Source of the DNA: an uncultured Alistipes sp.
Lineage (GTDB): Bacteria > Bacteroidota > Bacteroidia > Bacteroidales > Rikenellaceae
NCBI GenBank assembly: GCA_910576555.1
Contig: CAJTIY010000001.1
Location: forward strand, 124,001 to 188,000
Reading direction: 5' to 3'
Length of the DNA: 64,000 bases
Of this stretch, positions 1 through 9,206 are shown one piece after another. A program made the position numbers and the translations under genes. The notes below the pieces were generated by a model. It did not search any database and was not told where the DNA came from. It worked only from the letters and a program-made list of their open reading frames with translations. Position 1 is the first letter of the stretch; every line of letters begins with the position of its first letter.

Positions 1-32
1 GGCGCCGGACGAGGTTTTCTAAATAATTTTCC

Positions 33-40
33 TATCTTTG
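33..40 (+). promoter_or_regulatory. -7 promoter box (TATCTTTG) for the histone H1-like gene
   Basis: TATCTTTG fits the Bacteroidota -7 consensus TAnnTTTG exactly and lies 34 bases before the ATG at 75. No clear -33 TTTG is seen at the usual distance, so only the -7 part is supported. Confidence 0.6.
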
Positions 41-74
41 TCCGGAGAACAACCCAACTAAACATCACAAAACA

Positions 75-248
75 ATGAAAGAGTTAGTAGAAAAGATCAA
101 CGCGGAGTTCGAGGTTTTTGCTGCGAACGCCGCCGCACAGGTGGAGAAAGGCAACAAGGCTGCCGGTACGCGTGCCCGCAAATCGGCCCTCGAGCTCTCG
201 AAGCTGATGAAGGAGTTCCGCAAGGTTTCCGTTGAGTCTGCGAAATAA
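75..248 (+). CDS. Histone H1-like small DNA-binding protein
   Basis: A 57-residue, lysine-rich and alanine-rich helical protein beginning MKELVEKINAEF. Residues about 24-45 (EKGNKAAGTRARKSALEL) closely resemble the N-terminal core of chlamydial Hc1-type histone H1-like proteins, which are also found in Bacteroidota. The family is thought to bind DNA non-specifically and help compact the nucleoid; that role here is inferred. It stands alone, with its own -7 box upstream and a strong hairpin terminator directly after the stop, so it is a monocistronic, probably abundant transcript. It lacks the long lysine/alanine tail of Chlamydia Hc1. The start is the only ATG that preserves the domain. Confidence 0.85.
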   Translation: MKELVEKINAEFEVFAANAAAQVEKGNKAAGTRARKSALELSKLMKEFRKVSVESAK

Positions 249-267
249 TTCGCTTCGATCCGAAACG

Positions 268-304
268 AAAGCAGCCGTCCCGCAAGGGTTACGGCTGCTT
301 TTTC
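268..304 (+). terminator. Rho-independent terminator after the histone H1-like gene
   Basis: Inverted repeat AGCAGCCGT / ACGGCTGCT with the short CCCGCAAGGGTT segment between, followed by TTTTTCGTTT. A-rich sequence on the left arm means it may also stop transcripts arriving from the minus-strand gene at 348. Confidence 0.85.
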
Positions 305-347
305 GTTTGCCCCTCCCCGAAGGTCTCCGCCGCGGACCTGCCGTCCC

Positions 348-2060
348 TTAAGGTTCGATCCCGTAACGGCCCAGCACTTCCAGATCCTCCTGCGTGAGTC
401 CCGTACGGCGGAAGGGCACCGCCTCGTTGTGATCGTTCAGATAGCGGCGCTCGGCCGTGCGGTCGTATGACGGCGAGACGAGCGACGAGACCGGCAGCAC
501 ATGCCGCCCGCGGATCGATGCCATGCCGGCCATCGTATGAAACAGCGCATGGGTCGTCGCCGGAGCATCGGCATTGGCCTCAGCGGCCGCGACCTGCCCG
601 GGGAAATAGCGGCGATAGGACTCCGAAAACCACGCCAGCGAGGCGACCCAGAGCTGGTAGGCCGTCGTGGTAGGGGAGGCGTGCAGGAACCGGCGCCGCT
701 CGTCGTCCTGCAGATCCTCGCCGTGGTCGGCGCAGTAGAGCAGCGCCGTGCTCGTGTCTGTCAGCGTACGGAGATAACCGATGGTCTCGGCCAGAAAATG
801 GTCCGTATAATAAATGGTGTTGTCGTAGGAGTTGCGGATCGTCTCGATGTGCTGCTCCGCGATCGCCACATCGTCGTCGGGAACGAAGCGGGCGAACGCA
901 CGCGGATAGCGCTGGTGGTAACTGAAATGCGAGCCGTAGCAGTGGAGGATGAAGAGCATCTTCCGTGCACCGCTCGTCGCGATGGCCCGACGCATCTCGT
1001 CGAACATCTGCATGTCGTAACGCGGCGCACGGATGTAGATCAGATGCTTCGCGTCGTGGGCCAAGTGGTCGATCATCGCCCCCTGCGGCGACTGGTTGGA
1101 GATGAACCACGTCTCGAATCCCGCCTCGTTGAACAGCGCCGGAAGCCCCTTGCGGCGGTAGAGTTCCTCGTGCTGGTCGGTCGCGACCGACGAGAGGATC
1201 AGCGGCACGCTCTTGTGCGTCGTGTTGCTCTGGGTCAGCACGTCGCGGAAGACCACGAGGTCGTCGATCTCCGCAAGCCGCGGCGTGGTCGCCCGATCGT
1301 AGCCGTAGAGCTGCCAGTTCATAGCGCGCGACGCCTCGCCGATGATGTAGACATAGATCTCGCGCCCGGGCGCCTCGGCCGTACGTTCGGCCTCGTAACG
1401 GAATCCGGCCGAGCTCTTCGGGAAGCTCTTCGCCTTGCGGAACTCCGAGCCACACAGCCCCATGTTGTAGATCACGTTGAGCGGAAAGATCTCGTCTCGC
1501 AGCACATGCTTCTCCTCGCTCACGCGGTAGGCCGGCCAGAGAGCCAGCAATCCGAATACGAAAATCGAGGCTCCCGTCAGCCCCACGCTCAAACGCGTCG
1601 TCCGCGAAATGTAGCGGCGGTGGCCGATCTCGCGCGCCGCGAGCCACAGCAGCGGCAGGTAGATGGCACACACGAGGATGACCGACGGATAGATGTTGGC
1701 CAGCAACTCGCCCGCCTCGCCGGGATTGGTCGTCAGCACGTTGGTGAACATGTCGGTGGCGATGATCGAGCCTCCGAACAGATAGAGCAACACTAACTGG
1801 AAGGCTCCCACGAAGATGAAGGGCAGCCCCAACCAGATCATCACCCCCGAGCGGCGCAGCGCTACGCTCCACATCATATAGAATCCGAGGGGCAGGAGAA
1901 TCAGCGCCTCGATGGTCCACCACGTATAGTTTTCCGTGTTGACCAGCACGCAGTTGGGTATGATCAGCGCAAAGATGAAATAGATCGCGAGCAACGTCGT
2001 GAAACGGCTCCGCGTCTTGATTCTCTTCCTTCGTCGTATTCGGTTCGAGTCAGCGTTCAT
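348..2060 (-). CDS. Phosphoethanolamine transferase (EptA/MCR-like, sulfatase fold)
   Basis: This 570-residue protein has about five N-terminal membrane segments (within residues 20-180) and a periplasmic alkaline-phosphatase-fold domain. The family moves phosphoethanolamine from phosphatidylethanolamine to lipid A or other glycans. Motifs seen are IIGEASRAMNWQLYGY (metal-binding Glu), QSNTTHKSVP, which aligns with the nucleophile-threonine region, CADHGED (metal-binding Asp/His) and FLHASP near the C-terminus. The start is the ATG at 2060; the reading frame stays open further upstream only because it runs through the next gene. It is the last gene of a probable operon with an Omp85-type barrel 35 bases upstream and a YtfJ-like protein. 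The acceptor (lipid A or another glycan) cannot be read from sequence. Confidence 0.88.
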   Translation of the reverse strand: MNADSNRIRRRKRIKTRSRFTTLLAIYFIFALIIPNCVLVNTENYTWWTIEALILLPLGFYMMWSVALRRSGVMIWLGLPFIFVGAFQLVLLYLFGGSIIATDMFTNVLTTNPGEAGELLANIYPSVILVCAIYLPLLWLAAREIGHRRYISRTTRLSVGLTGASIFVFGLLALWPAYRVSEEKHVLRDEIFPLNVIYNMGLCGSEFRKAKSFPKSSAGFRYEAERTAEAPGREIYVYIIGEASRAMNWQLYGYDRATTPRLAEIDDLVVFRDVLTQSNTTHKSVPLILSSVATDQHEELYRRKGLPALFNEAGFETWFISNQSPQGAMIDHLAHDAKHLIYIRAPRYDMQMFDEMRRAIATSGARKMLFILHCYGSHFSYHQRYPRAFARFVPDDDVAIAEQHIETIRNSYDNTIYYTDHFLAETIGYLRTLTDTSTALLYCADHGEDLQDDERRRFLHASPTTTAYQLWVASLAWFSESYRRYFPGQVAAAEANADAPATTHALFHTMAGMASIRGRHVLPVSSLVSPSYDRTAERRYLNDHNEAVPFRRTGLTQEDLEVLGRYGIEP

Positions 2061-2095
2061 TCTGAAAAAAATAATTCCGGCCGGCGACCGGGGCG

Positions 2096-3322
2096 TCAAA
2101 ACGCCTCGTTGACATTGAGCAGGAATCCGCTCGTCTTGCGTCCGAAACCGTAGTCGATGCGCACGTTCACCCGCTTCTTGAGCTCCCAGCGCAGTCCGAC
2201 ACCGTAGTTGGGCAGCGTCTGCGACCAGTCGAAGCGCGCCAGTTCCGGAAAGACGTTGCCGGCACCGGCCCACACCGTGCAGCCTATCCGGCGCCAGATG
2301 CGCTGGCGCAGTTCGACCTGCAGCGTAATCATGTCGTTGTCGGTATACCGCCCCTGATAATAACCCCTCATGCGGTAGGAGCCGCCCATGCGGGCCAGCA
2401 GGGGCCACGGCGTACCGTTGGAGTTGAACTCGGCATAGAGATCCGCGGCCAGCACGCCGCCCTTCCACAGCTGCCGGTAGCCGTCGACGATGACGGTCGA
2501 CCGCCAGAGCGACTGCCCGACATTGCCCAACCCCTTCGCGAAGAAGGTCTCCTGAAAGCTCACGTAGATGCCCTTGTAGGGATTGGGGATGAAGTCGCGC
2601 GTATCGTATTCGAGCAGCGCCCCGATGCCGGTGGCCGTATATCCGGGCTTCTGACCGTAGAGGTAACTTTCGGCCAGCCGGTCGAACCGCTTGCCCTGCG
2701 TGTGGTCGAACGAGAGCATTCCTCCTATATAGAAATGGGGCAGGAGCTGCTGCAGATAACGACCCTGCACGAGGTAGTGCTTCTCGATATAGTCTCCGGC
2801 CGCATTCCATCGGCCGTCGTCGTATCCGATGCCCCAGATGTCGCGCGGCGTCGAGGAGAACATCAGCGTATAGTCGATGCGGCGGCGATTGCGATCGAGG
2901 ATCGTATTGCCCGAGATGCCCACGGAATAGACGCCCGTCACCGATACGTTGGCGAAAATCGAGATGTCGGAGGGAGGCGTCACCGAATCGGTCCGGTCGA
3001 CGCGATAGAGCCCCGAGGCGAGCACGCCGATGCCGAGACTCGTGTTCTTCGAGTAGCTCGGGCCGCCCGCGAAGGTGAAGTCGATCTTCTTTTCGAAGGT
3101 ACGGTCGACGGTCGACGAATCGAAGTAGTCGACGATCCGCCGGAATATGTTGCGCCTCTTCGGCCGCCCGAGCCGGACCGAATCGGAGGCTTCGTGCGAC
3201 ACCGGCAGCGGCGCATAGACGTAATGCAGCGTATCCGTTCCGTTGACGTAGGTTTGCTCCTGCGCCTTTGCCGCCGCAACGCAGCACACCGCGAACAACA
3301 ACAGGGCTGATCGGCGATTCAT
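2096..3322 (-). CDS. BamA/TamA-type (Omp85) outer-membrane barrel protein without POTRA repeats
   Basis: A 408-residue protein with a clear signal peptide (MNRRSALLLFAVCCVAAAKAQ) followed by alternating beta-strand sequence to a C-terminal strand. The C-terminal half matches the bacterial surface antigen (Omp85 barrel) family, for example around residues 240-400 with DTRDFIPNPYKGIYVSFQET and the RMGGSYRMRGYYQGRY loop, which resembles the conserved VRGY/F motif of Omp85 proteins. There is no room for POTRA domains, so it is a small stand-alone barrel of unknown cargo rather than BamA itself. It lies 10 bases after the YtfJ-like gene and 35 before the phosphoethanolamine transferase, so all three are likely co-transcribed. 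Confidence 0.82.
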   Translation of the reverse strand: MNRRSALLLFAVCCVAAAKAQEQTYVNGTDTLHYVYAPLPVSHEASDSVRLGRPKRRNIFRRIVDYFDSSTVDRTFEKKIDFTFAGGPSYSKNTSLGIGVLASGLYRVDRTDSVTPPSDISIFANVSVTGVYSVGISGNTILDRNRRRIDYTLMFSSTPRDIWGIGYDDGRWNAAGDYIEKHYLVQGRYLQQLLPHFYIGGMLSFDHTQGKRFDRLAESYLYGQKPGYTATGIGALLEYDTRDFIPNPYKGIYVSFQETFFAKGLGNVGQSLWRSTVIVDGYRQLWKGGVLAADLYAEFNSNGTPWPLLARMGGSYRMRGYYQGRYTDNDMITLQVELRQRIWRRIGCTVWAGAGNVFPELARFDWSQTLPNYGVGLRWELKKRVNVRIDYGFGRKTSGFLLNVNEAF

Positions 3323-3332
3323 CGCAGAATGG

Positions 3333-3848
3333 TTAGCGGTATTTTTCGATCGTCTCGTAGAACGCCGCCTTGTCCTCGTCGGAGAGAACGCCCTTGCGGA
3401 GGAAGACCAACTCGCCCTCCTTCGAGACGATCATCAGCACGAACTGGTTGTTGCAGTCGCCCAAGCCCCACGCCTTGCTGACGACGCGATCTTCGTCGGC
3501 CAACACCGTGGCGCCGTTCTTCTCGGTGCGCTTGCGGGCCATGCTGCGGGCGATACGGTTGGGAATCATCGGGGCGTCGCCCAGATTGATGATGCCGAAG
3601 CCGTAGATATTGTCGCCGTGCGCACGGTGGTTCTCCTCCAACTCTACGGTGAACTCCTCGTTCTGCTTGTGGTGGTCGGGATCGACGTAGAAGATCATCA
3701 GGTTCTTCTCGCCCCAGTGGGGCAGCTTCGCGGGTTCGCCCGCCAGATCGAGTATCTCTACGTTGGAAACCTTGCGCGGAATCTGCGCCAGCGCCGTCGA
3801 TGCCGCAAGGACCATCGCCGCCAACATCATCGTCGTTTTCATCTTCAT
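3333..3848 (-). CDS. YtfJ-like periplasmic thioredoxin-fold protein
   Basis: A 171-residue protein with a signal peptide (MKMKTTMMLAAMVLAASTALAQ) and a thioredoxin-like domain matching the YtfJ family: PHWGEKNLMIFYVDPDHHKQN in place of a CxxC site, then GFGIINLGDAPMIPNRIARS and a C-terminal KEGELVFLRKG strand. No redox cysteine pair is present, so a disulfide oxidoreductase role is unlikely; the family function is unknown. I chose the ATG at 3848 because it starts a normal signal peptide and has AGAGGAATAGG just upstream; an in-frame ATG at 3872 would add eight basic residues and one at 3842 would remove two. First gene of the envelope operon reading to 348. Confidence 0.8.
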   Translation of the reverse strand: MKMKTTMMLAAMVLAASTALAQIPRKVSNVEILDLAGEPAKLPHWGEKNLMIFYVDPDHHKQNEEFTVELEENHRAHGDNIYGFGIINLGDAPMIPNRIARSMARKRTEKNGATVLADEDRVVSKAWGLGDCNNQFVLMIVSKEGELVFLRKGVLSDEDKAAFYETIEKYR

Positions 3849-3889
3849 CCTATTCCTCTTTTTCGTTCGCATGGAAAAACAAATCGGTG

Positions 3890-3897
3890 CAAATGTA
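3890..3897 (-). promoter_or_regulatory. -7 promoter box (TACATTTG) for the YtfJ-like operon
   Basis: Read on the minus strand this is TACATTTG, an exact TAnnTTTG match about 40 bases before the chosen start at 3848. A TTG occurs upstream but at an atypical spacing. Confidence 0.5.
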
Positions 3898-3963
3898 CGA
3901 TTTTTCCGCCAACATAGAGCGATCGGAGTGCCGGATTATTGTTCTAAAGGTACGATTTTCCCG

Positions 3964-4365
3964 CTACGTGCGACGCCGTGCCGCATCAAACGCATAGAAT
4001 CCGCCGCCGGCGATGGCCAGAAAAACGTAGAACCCCAGCTGATAGAAATCGGCGCGGCCGGCCACGGGACCGCGCAGCAGAAACGCCGCCGCCAGCCCGA
4101 CCGCCATGACGAGGGAGGCCGCACGGACCCGGATGCCCGCCATCACGAGCACGGCCAGAAGCGTCTCGGCCACCGCCACGACGACGAACACGCCGCCCTG
4201 CCCGAGCAGCGGCAGAGCGGGGTAGGAACCCACGATTTCGTCGTAGGACTGCAATTTGCCGATGTTGTGCAGCAGCATCGTACCTCCGGCGAACAGCCGC
4301 AGGAAAAGCACGGCGCAATTCATCCGTCGATAAGCGCCGATCAGTTTGTGCGATCTTCTCTCCAT
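3964..4365 (-). CDS. DoxX family membrane protein
   Basis: A 133-residue protein with four hydrophobic segments and the DoxX/TQO-small-like pattern: FLRLFAGGTMLLHNIGKLQSYDEI at the N-terminal half, then a second pair of segments ending FYQLGFYVFLAIAGGGFYAFD. DoxX-like proteins are inner-membrane proteins of poorly defined redox or respiratory role. Two starts are possible: the ATG at 4365 (AAGG upstream) used here, or an ATG at 4323 starting at MNCAVLF, which gives 119 residues and may be closer to the typical family N-terminus. It is flanked by divergent genes and appears monocistronic. Confidence 0.82.
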   Translation of the reverse strand: MERRSHKLIGAYRRMNCAVLFLRLFAGGTMLLHNIGKLQSYDEIVGSYPALPLLGQGGVFVVVAVAETLLAVLVMAGIRVRAASLVMAVGLAAAFLLRGPVAGRADFYQLGFYVFLAIAGGGFYAFDAARRRT

Positions 4366-4467
4366 ACGAACGCCTTCACTACAATCCGCGTTCCGAAAAT
4401 CGCATCGTGCGTCGCACGCTCGCCGATCGGGCGGCCCCCGCCTGCAGGAAGCGTTTCGCCGCCCCGG

Positions 4468-4499
4468 TTTGCATGTTTGCCCGACAAGTCCTACCTTTG
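4468..4499 (+). promoter_or_regulatory. Full Bacteroidota promoter (TTTG-N20-TACCTTTG) for the tyrosine phosphatase
   Basis: TTTG at 4468-4471, twenty bases, then TACCTTTG at 4492-4499. The -7 box ends only four bases before the ATG at 4504, so transcription should start at or beside the start codon. Confidence 0.75.
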
Positions 4500-4503
4500 C
4501 CGC

Positions 4504-4977
4504 ATGAAGACACGCATCCTGTTCGTATGCCTTGGCAACATCTGCCGCTCCCCGGCCGCCGAGGGCATTTTCCGCAGCATGGCGGAGACACGGGGCATCG
4601 CCGACCGCCTCGACATCGATTCTGCCGGCACCTACGGCGGCCATGCGGGCGATCTGCCCGATCCGCGCATGCGGGCCGCCGCGGCACAGCGCGGCTATCG
4701 GCTCACGCACCGCGCCCGACAGGTCCGCGAGGAGGATTTCGAACGGTTCGACCGCATCGTGGCGATGGACGACGCGAACTACGAACGCCTCCACCGCCTC
4801 GCTCCCTCGCGCGATGCCGCCCGAAAAATCTGCCGCATGACCGAATTCTGCCACCACCATCCCGACCGCACCTATGTTCCCGATCCCTATTACGAAGGCC
4901 GCGAGGGGTTCGAGACGGTGCTCGACCTGCTCGAAGACGGTTGCGCCGGACTGCTCGACACGCTTTCCGACGACTGA
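4504..4977 (+). CDS. Low-molecular-weight protein-tyrosine phosphatase
   Basis: A 157-residue cytoplasmic phosphatase. The P-loop C-x5-R-S is LFVCLGNICRSPAAEG (Cys9 nucleophile, Arg15), and the general-acid loop is VPDPYYEG near residue 128. It would dephosphorylate phosphotyrosine on proteins; in other bacteria the family often acts on tyrosine kinases of exopolysaccharide systems, but no such kinase is in this window. The start cannot be later than the ATG at 4504 because the catalytic cysteine is codon 9. A complete -33/-7 promoter ends four bases before it, pointing to a leaderless message. A hairpin at 4999-5037 follows. Confidence 0.93.
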   Translation: MKTRILFVCLGNICRSPAAEGIFRSMAETRGIADRLDIDSAGTYGGHAGDLPDPRMRAAAAQRGYRLTHRARQVREEDFERFDRIVAMDDANYERLHRLAPSRDAARKICRMTEFCHHHPDRTYVPDPYYEGREGFETVLDLLEDGCAGLLDTLSDD

Positions 4978-4998
4978 TTCCCGTCGTCCGCATATGCG

Positions 4999-5037
4999 GA
5001 ACGGGCCAGCATTCCCTGAAGGAGCGCCGGCCCGTTC
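4999..5037. terminator. Bidirectional hairpin between convergent genes
   Basis: Perfect 9-bp stem GAACGGGCC / GGCCCGTTC around a 21-base loop, in the gap between the plus-strand phosphatase and the minus-strand PorV/PorQ-like gene. There is no T-run, so function as an intrinsic terminator is likely but not certain. Confidence 0.5.
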
Positions 5038-5051
5038 TGCGTTCGGAGCGA

Positions 5052-5936
5052 TCAGAAATCGATTCCGAAGCTCAAACAATAGGTGTTGCGCAGCGGCGTT
5101 CCCTTCGCGGCGAACAGATAGGCGAAGTCGAGCCGCAGGTGCAGCACGCGCAGGCCGGCGCCCACCGACGCATGGCTGGGGTAGTAGTCCCGCCGCTCTC
5201 CGTAGGAGTATCCGGCGCGCAGCTGCACCAGCTGCATGAGGTTGTATTCGGCACCGACCGACATCCGAAAGCCGCGCACGGCCGAAGGAACGAAATAATA
5301 GCCGGCGTCGACGCCCACCGTCACCTCGTGCGCATCCGTGAGAAAAGTGTCCAGCGCGACGCCTGCCGCGAGGTCCGTCGGCAGCGTATGTCCTCCGCCG
5401 CGGAGGTACCCGCCCAGATTGCCCGCCTTCGCACCGGCGCGCAGCGTCGCGTAGGTGCCCACGCCCTCCAGCGGCAGCGAATAGGCCGCACTCACGTCCG
5501 CAGCCAGCGCATCGGCCGTCTCGTCGTAGCGTTTCAGGTGAAGGTAGCGGGCCACGACGCCCACCGACCACCGTTCGCCGATGCGTCGCGCATAGCCCAG
5601 ATCGAGCGCCATATCGTTGTTGCCCCGCTCGCGGATGTATTGCCGCCAGCCGGCCTGCACGAGATCGACATTGGCGAAGCGATAATAGCCCGTAACGGCG
5701 TAATAGTCGAAATCCGCCTGCCCGAAGTAGGAGGAGGAGACCTGCGAAGGCATCTGCGAGAATACGGCCATCGCCGAATTGCCGTAGAGGGCGTGCGATC
5801 CCGAAAGGGTCGTCATCGCGACACCGCCCATGCCGAGGGATTTGGCATCGGGCGTCGGAAGCATCGCCTCTTGGGCGAGGACCGGGAAGGCGAGCGCCAG
5901 CGCGCATCCCGACAGAATCGTTGCGAGTCGTTTCAT
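5052..5936 (-). CDS. PorV/PorQ-like outer-membrane barrel protein
   Basis: A 294-residue protein with a signal peptide (MKRLATILSGCALALAFPVLAQ) and a predicted beta-barrel. The segment just after cleavage, DAKSLGMGGVAMTTLSGSHALYGNSA, has the asparagine/glycine-rich start typical of PorV/PorQ (UPF0164-like) proteins. PorV and PorQ assist the type IX secretion system at the outer membrane in other Bacteroidota, but no type IX components are nearby, so this role is only a family possibility. The ATG at 5936 starts the signal peptide; the frame is open further upstream but without coding character. A TATCTTTG box lies 34 bases upstream. Confidence 0.75.
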   Translation of the reverse strand: MKRLATILSGCALALAFPVLAQEAMLPTPDAKSLGMGGVAMTTLSGSHALYGNSAMAVFSQMPSQVSSSYFGQADFDYYAVTGYYRFANVDLVQAGWRQYIRERGNNDMALDLGYARRIGERWSVGVVARYLHLKRYDETADALAADVSAAYSLPLEGVGTYATLRAGAKAGNLGGYLRGGGHTLPTDLAAGVALDTFLTDAHEVTVGVDAGYYFVPSAVRGFRMSVGAEYNLMQLVQLRAGYSYGERRDYYPSHASVGAGLRVLHLRLDFAYLFAAKGTPLRNTYCLSFGIDF

Positions 5937-5969
5937 ACCTGCTAAAATCGTACGGATCGGTTCATCGGA

Positions 5970-5977
5970 CAAAGATA
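5970..5977 (-). promoter_or_regulatory. -7 promoter box (TATCTTTG) for the PorV/PorQ-like gene
   Basis: Exact TAnnTTTG on the minus strand, 34 bases before the start at 5936. No TTTG at the usual -33 distance. The rest of the 5978-6201 gap is GC-rich with no gene or clear structure that I can support. Confidence 0.55.
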
Positions 5978-6201
5978 ATGCAATAAGCGCAAAGACGATC
6001 GCACGCTTCGGCCGAATTATCGCGCGTCCGCATCGAACGGCAGGGCAGGGCGCACGCCTCCTGCGACGCAAGCACCGAACAGGCGGCATCCGCACGCCGC
6101 ATCCCCGGACCGGAAACGAAAAACGCCCGCACGACCACAATCGGGTCGACAGGCGCCTCTCTCGGCGGCACCGCGCGCTGTCGCACGGCGACGACGGTAA
6201 T

Positions 6202-6948
6202 TTAGCAGTTCATCGCACCGCAGCAGTGGATCACCTGACCGCTGACATACGACGAGAGGTCCGACGCGAGGAAGAGCGCCACTTTGGCCACGTCCTCGGG
6301 CGTACCGCCGCGACGCAGCGGAATCTGCTTGTACCAGCCCTCCTTGACCTCGGCCGGCAGCTTGTCGGTCATGTCGGTGATGATGAAGCCCGGAGCGATG
6401 CAGTTGGCGCGGATGCCGCGCGGACCCATCTCTTTGGCGATGGATTTGGCCAGACCGATCATGCCGGCCTTCGATGCCGAGTAGTTGCACTGGCCCGCGT
6501 TGCCGCTGACGCCGACGACCGACGACATGTTGATGATCGAGCCGCTCTTCTGACGCGCCATGACGGGCACGACGGCGTGGATGAAGTTGAAGGCCGACTT
6601 GAGGTTCACCGTCAGCACGGCATCCCACTGGGCCTCCGACATGCGCATCATCAGACCGTCCTTCGTGATGCCGGCGTTGTTGACCAGCACGTCGATGCGG
6701 CCGAAGTCGGCCACGATCTGCTCGATGACCTTGTGGGTCTCCTCGAAATTCGCAGCGTTCGAGGCATATCCTTTGGCCTTGACGCCCAGAGCGGCGATTT
6801 CGGCCTCGGTCGCCTTGCCGTTCTCGTCGATCGTAAGGTCGGTGAACGCCACGTCGGCGCCCTGCTTGGCGAATTCGAGTGCGATGGCCTTGCCGATGCC
6901 GCGGGCTGCGCCCGTCACGACAGCGACTTTTCCTTCGAGTAATTTCAT
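6202..6948 (-). CDS. fabG: 3-oxoacyl-ACP reductase FabG
   Basis: A 248-residue short-chain dehydrogenase that reduces 3-oxoacyl-ACP with NADPH in fatty-acid elongation. Seen: cofactor loop TGAARGIG (residues 12-19), NNAG near 90, catalytic Ser in INMSSVVG near 139, and YSASKAG (Tyr-x3-Lys) near 152. Length is typical. The C-terminus reads YVSGQVIHCCGAMNC in place of the usual VDGGM ending. A TACCTTTG box lies 45 bases upstream and the neighbouring glyA is divergent, so it appears to be a single-gene transcript. Confidence 0.93.
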   Translation of the reverse strand: MKLLEGKVAVVTGAARGIGKAIALEFAKQGADVAFTDLTIDENGKATEAEIAALGVKAKGYASNAANFEETHKVIEQIVADFGRIDVLVNNAGITKDGLMMRMSEAQWDAVLTVNLKSAFNFIHAVVPVMARQKSGSIINMSSVVGVSGNAGQCNYSASKAGMIGLAKSIAKEMGPRGIRANCIAPGFIITDMTDKLPAEVKEGWYKQIPLRRGGTPEDVAKVALFLASDLSSYVSGQVIHCCGAMNC

Positions 6949-6992
6949 AAGTTTCTTATTTTAAAAGGTCGGATATTCCGATTTTCAATGCC

Positions 6993-7000
6993 CAAAGGTA
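6993..7000 (-). promoter_or_regulatory. -7 promoter box (TACCTTTG) for fabG
   Basis: Exact TAnnTTTG on the minus strand in the A/T-rich fabG-glyA divergent gap, giving a leader of roughly 38 bases to the fabG ATG. Confidence 0.6.
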
Positions 7001-7051
7001 CGAAAAATATTTTAAACCCCGCTCCGCCGGCCGATTTTCGTCGAATTTGAT

Positions 7052-7059
7052 TATCTTTA
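7052..7059 (+). promoter_or_regulatory. Probable -7 box (TATCTTTA) for glyA
   Basis: TATCTTTA matches the -7 consensus except for the last base and lies 40 bases before the glyA ATG. No good -33 element. Confidence 0.45.
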
Positions 7060-7099
7060 CGCTTCGAAAACGTTCATTCCGCAAAACACCTTGACTGCA

Positions 7100-8380
<1,281 letters not shown>

Positions 8381-8401
8381 CGGCGCAGCAGCCTGCGACA
8401 C

Positions 8402-8437
8402 GGAGGCCGACCGCCGGATAACCGACGATCGGCCTCC
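8402..8437 (+). terminator. Hairpin after glyA
   Basis: Perfect 9-bp stem GGAGGCCGA / TCGGCCTCC with an 18-base loop, 21 bases after the glyA stop. No T-run follows, so it may be a processing or weak termination site. Confidence 0.4.
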
Positions 8438-8525
8438 CGTCATCTCCGCCCACGCTTCTACGGAACGCTCCGCACGCAGCGGAGCCGCTGCCGGAGCGGC
8501 CTCCACCCGATATACATACATTTCC

Positions 8526-9206
8526 ATGCGACAGATCATCGACTTCATGCGTCGGCTCGACGCCGACAACGACCGCGAGTGGTTCGACGCCCACCGTACG
8601 GAGTGGCAGGGCGTCCGCAAACGCATCGCCGACACGGCCGAGCGGCTCATCGCGGGCCTCTCGTCCTTCGACCCCTCGGTGCGGGGACTCCGCCCGCAGG
8701 ACTGCACCTACCGCATCGCCCGCGACACGCGCTTCTCGCCCGACAAGACGCCCTACAAGAACTGGGTGGGCATCTTCGTCTGCCCGCGGGGCAAGAAATC
8801 GGGCTATGCGGGCTACTACCTCCACATCGCGCCCACGGGCGACCCGCTGCTGGGCGGCCACATGCTCGTCTCGGGCCTCTACTGCCCCCAGCCGAACGTG
8901 CTGCGTTCGGTCCGCGACGAGATTTTCGACAACGGCGCCGCATTCGCCGCAACGATCGAAGCGGCGAAGGGCTTTGCGCTCGACCGCACCAACGTCCTCA
9001 AACGCACCCCGGCGGGCTTCCCCTCCGGCTCGGAATACGATGCGCTGCTGCGGCAGAAGGATTTCTGCCTCGAAAAGAGCGTCACGGAGGAGTTCCTCTG
9101 CGCCGACGACATGATCGAACGCGCCGTGGCGGAGTTCCGGCGCACGCAACCTTTCCTCGAAATCCTGAACCGGGCCGTACGATACGCCTACGAAGAGATG
9201 TCATGA
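8526..9206 (+). CDS. DUF2461 family protein
   Basis: A 226-residue cytoplasmic protein of the DUF2461 (TIGR02453) family. Characteristic stretches are NDREWFDAHRTEW near the N-terminus, the YRIARDTRFSPDKTPYKNW block at about residues 62-80, and GYYLHIAPTGDPLLGGHM. The molecular function of the family is unknown. Its stop overlaps the start region of the GH123-like gene by four bases (ATGTCATGA), so the two are translationally coupled. Confidence 0.9.
   Translation: MRQIIDFMRRLDADNDREWFDAHRTEWQGVRKRIADTAERLIAGLSSFDPSVRGLRPQDCTYRIARDTRFSPDKTPYKNWVGIFVCPRGKKSGYAGYYLHIAPTGDPLLGGHMLVSGLYCPQPNVLRSVRDEIFDNGAAFAATIEAAKGFALDRTNVLKRTPAGFPSGSEYDALLRQKDFCLEKSVTEEFLCADDMIERAVAEFRRTQPFLEILNRAVRYAYEEMS

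Noticed and set aside
348..3287. A single open frame of 979 codons on the minus strand
   Set aside because: It joins the true phosphoethanolamine transferase (start 2060) to an out-of-frame reading of the Omp85 gene; only the C-terminal 570 residues make protein sense.
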